From: Rhizomicrobium palustre
GTDB taxonomy: Bacteria > Pseudomonadota > Alphaproteobacteria > Micropepsales > Micropepsaceae
Assembly (NCBI RefSeq): GCF_011761565.1
Contig: NZ_JAASRM010000001.1
Coordinates: 248,139 to 312,138, forward strand
DNA: 64,000 bases
Direction of reading: 5' to 3'
Shown here: one piece after another, positions 63,188 to 64,000 of the stretch
Layout: each line of letters opens with the position of its first letter
Position numbering within the stretch: the stretch's first letter is position 1
Made by a program: the position numbers and the translations under genes
The notes under the pieces: model-generated
Seen by the model: the letters and a program-made list of their open reading frames with translations, nothing else
What the model was told of the DNA's origin: nothing
Databases searched by the model: none

Positions 63188-63830
63188 GCGCGGCGGCGAT
63201 CCCTTGCTGGCGATGAATATGCTCATACCATACTTCTCCCGCCAAAAGTCCGGCGGAGATGCCCAGGAAGCTTCCCGCGATCACGTCGCTCACGAAGTGC
63301 CAAACGCCCGCGACTAGAAGCGTGGCGGCCAGCAGCATAAAGATGCCGAGCGGCACCACGCTGGAGCGATAAAGGCGGAAAAACACGCCGCAAAACGCAC
63401 CGGCAAGAGCCATATGCCCTGAGGGAAAACTGCTGTTACCGGTTCCTTTCAGGAAGTGTATGCCGTGATGTGCCCCGCTCCAGACTTCCCAAGGCGCGGG
63501 CACGCCGAACGCCACCTTCAGAACGGTGCTATTGACAGCATAAGCGCAAACCGAAGCGAGCGTGGCCAGAGCGAGAGTTCTGCCAAACGGGCGAAGCGAT
63601 CCCACGACCACCCGCGTGATGGACAAGTACAAGAGCAGCAGCGCCTCGATGGAGAGCAGAATAGCGCTCCCCAGCCCCTCCCCCAAAGGCGCCAAATGCG
63701 TCGCCCAAGGGCGCATGCGCAACGCAATGGCGAGATCGAGATGACGAAACACCAGCGGCACGAAAATCGCGCACAGCAGCAGCGACAGCAGCCAGAGTTT
63801 TGCTCCGGCGGGAAGTTGCGCCCTTGTCAT
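63177..63830 (-). CDS. PAP2-family membrane phosphatase
   Basis: The 217-residue protein has about five or six membrane segments and PAP2 motifs: KVAFGVPAP (a weak first motif), SSFPSGHMALAGA with the catalytic histidine, and WHFVSDVIAGSFLG with the second histidine and aspartate. Family members hydrolyse phosphatidate, undecaprenyl pyrophosphate or lipid A phosphate. With repeat-unit assembly on undecaprenyl lipid nearby, recycling of the carrier is possible. It starts 8 bp after the aminotransferase stop on the minus strand, so the two are likely co-transcribed. Confidence 0.85.
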   Translation of the reverse strand: MTRAQLPAGAKLWLLSLLLCAIFVPLVFRHLDLAIALRMRPWATHLAPLGEGLGSAILLSIEALLLLYLSITRVVVGSLRPFGRTLALATLASVCAYAVNSTVLKVAFGVPAPWEVWSGAHHGIHFLKGTGNSSFPSGHMALAGAFCGVFFRLYRSSVVPLGIFMLLAATLLVAGVWHFVSDVIAGSFLGISAGLLAGEVWYEHIHRQQGIAAAPND

Positions 63831-63838
63831 TGGCGAAA

Positions 63839-64000
63839 TTACGACGCCTCCACGCTTTCCAACACAGCCGAAATTACCGTGTCTTGGGTGCTGCGGTCCA
63901 TATAAGGATGCATCGGCAAGGCGACGACATGCTTGGCGATCTTCTCAGACACCGGCGTCGGCGCGCTCGGATAATGGGCATAACCCTTCTGCAGCGAGAG
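63839..64000 (-). CDS. DegT/DnrJ/EryC1/StrS aminotransferase, C-terminal end (5' part outside window)
   Basis: The last 53 codons are read on the minus strand and the frame is open to the edge. The sequence has LSLQKGYAHYPSAP, then PVSEKIAKHVVALPMHPYMD, the usual end of PLP-dependent sugar aminotransferases that act on UDP- or dTDP-keto sugars. It is followed by the PAP2 gene after 8 bp. The lysine and cofactor sites lie outside the window, so its sugar cannot be inferred. Confidence 0.8.
   Translation of the reverse strand, partial: LSLQKGYAHYPSAPTPVSEKIAKHVVALPMHPYMDRSTQDTVISAVLESVEAS

Overview
The window is a 64-kb stretch of a high-GC Gram-negative chromosome, most likely an alphaproteobacterium. 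The signs are a CysN-CysC fusion, LPS heptose genes, outer-membrane polysaccharide export proteins, GGAG-type ribosome binding sites and frequent GTG/TTG starts. I cannot name a genus from the sequence. Almost all of it is a surface-polysaccharide locus (capsule, exopolysaccharide or O-antigen). A few housekeeping genes are embedded: tRNA-Lys, an M3 peptidase, tgt-queA and a type I secretion pair. I see no insertion sequence, prophage or CRISPR array.

Layout. (1) 1-3.8 kb: the end of a UDP-glucose dehydrogenase, a small membrane protein, a Dcp-like peptidase lipoprotein and tRNA-Lys(TTT) with its own promoter and terminator. (2) 3.9-15.6 kb, all on the minus strand, read from wzi downward: wzi, manC, gmd, fcl, a methyltransferase, cysD, cysNC and a 992-residue SLBB export protein. 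This makes GDP-mannose, GDP-fucose and activated sulfate, and supplies outer-membrane export parts. (3) 16.1-21.1 kb: galU, then a YjbH/GfcD-like beta-barrel protein, a YjbF/GfcB-like lipoprotein and, on the opposite strand, a threonine-rich YjbE/GfcA-like small protein. (4) 21.4-26.3 kb, plus strand, behind a good sigma-70-type promoter: a chain-length protein without a kinase domain, a Wzy-like polymerase, a GT2 glycosyltransferase and a Wzx-like flippase. (5) 26.3-38.4 kb, minus strand, one long unit: an oxidoreductase, a NeuB-SAF-cupin protein, a ThDP enzyme, an FkbM methyltransferase, a HAD phosphatase, rfbF, rfbG, a methyltransferase, rfbH and a GT2. This looks like a pathway for an unusual CDP-linked 3,6-dideoxy or branched sugar. 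(6) 38.6-49.8 kb: two heptose pathways, ADP-heptose (gmhA, hldE, a GmhB-like HAD) and GDP-heptose (HddC-GmhB fusion, HddA, a second SIS isomerase), with a GT9 and two GT4 transferases and an SDR enzyme. (7) 50-54.5 kb: a GT-C-like membrane protein, the initiating polyprenyl-phosphate sugar-phosphate transferase and a GT2. (8) 54.5-64 kb: tgt and queA, an orphan GHMP sugar kinase, a small protein with a type I secretion ABC exporter and HlyD adaptor, galE, a PAP2 phosphatase and the end of a DegT/StrS aminotransferase.

How it fits together. Nucleotide sugars (UDP-Glc, UDP-GlcA, UDP-Gal, GDP-Man, GDP-Fuc, GDP-heptose, ADP-heptose precursors and a CDP-deoxysugar) feed the glycosyltransferases. 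The WbaP-like enzyme starts the repeat unit on undecaprenyl phosphate, Wzx flips it, Wzy polymerises it under the chain-length protein, and the SLBB protein, Wzi and the YjbH/YjbF proteins carry or anchor it outside. The most unusual part is the 26-38 kb unit. It joins a CDP-3,6-dideoxyhexose pathway to a ThDP ligase-like enzyme and a NeuB-like synthase, with no recognisable CMP-sugar synthetase.
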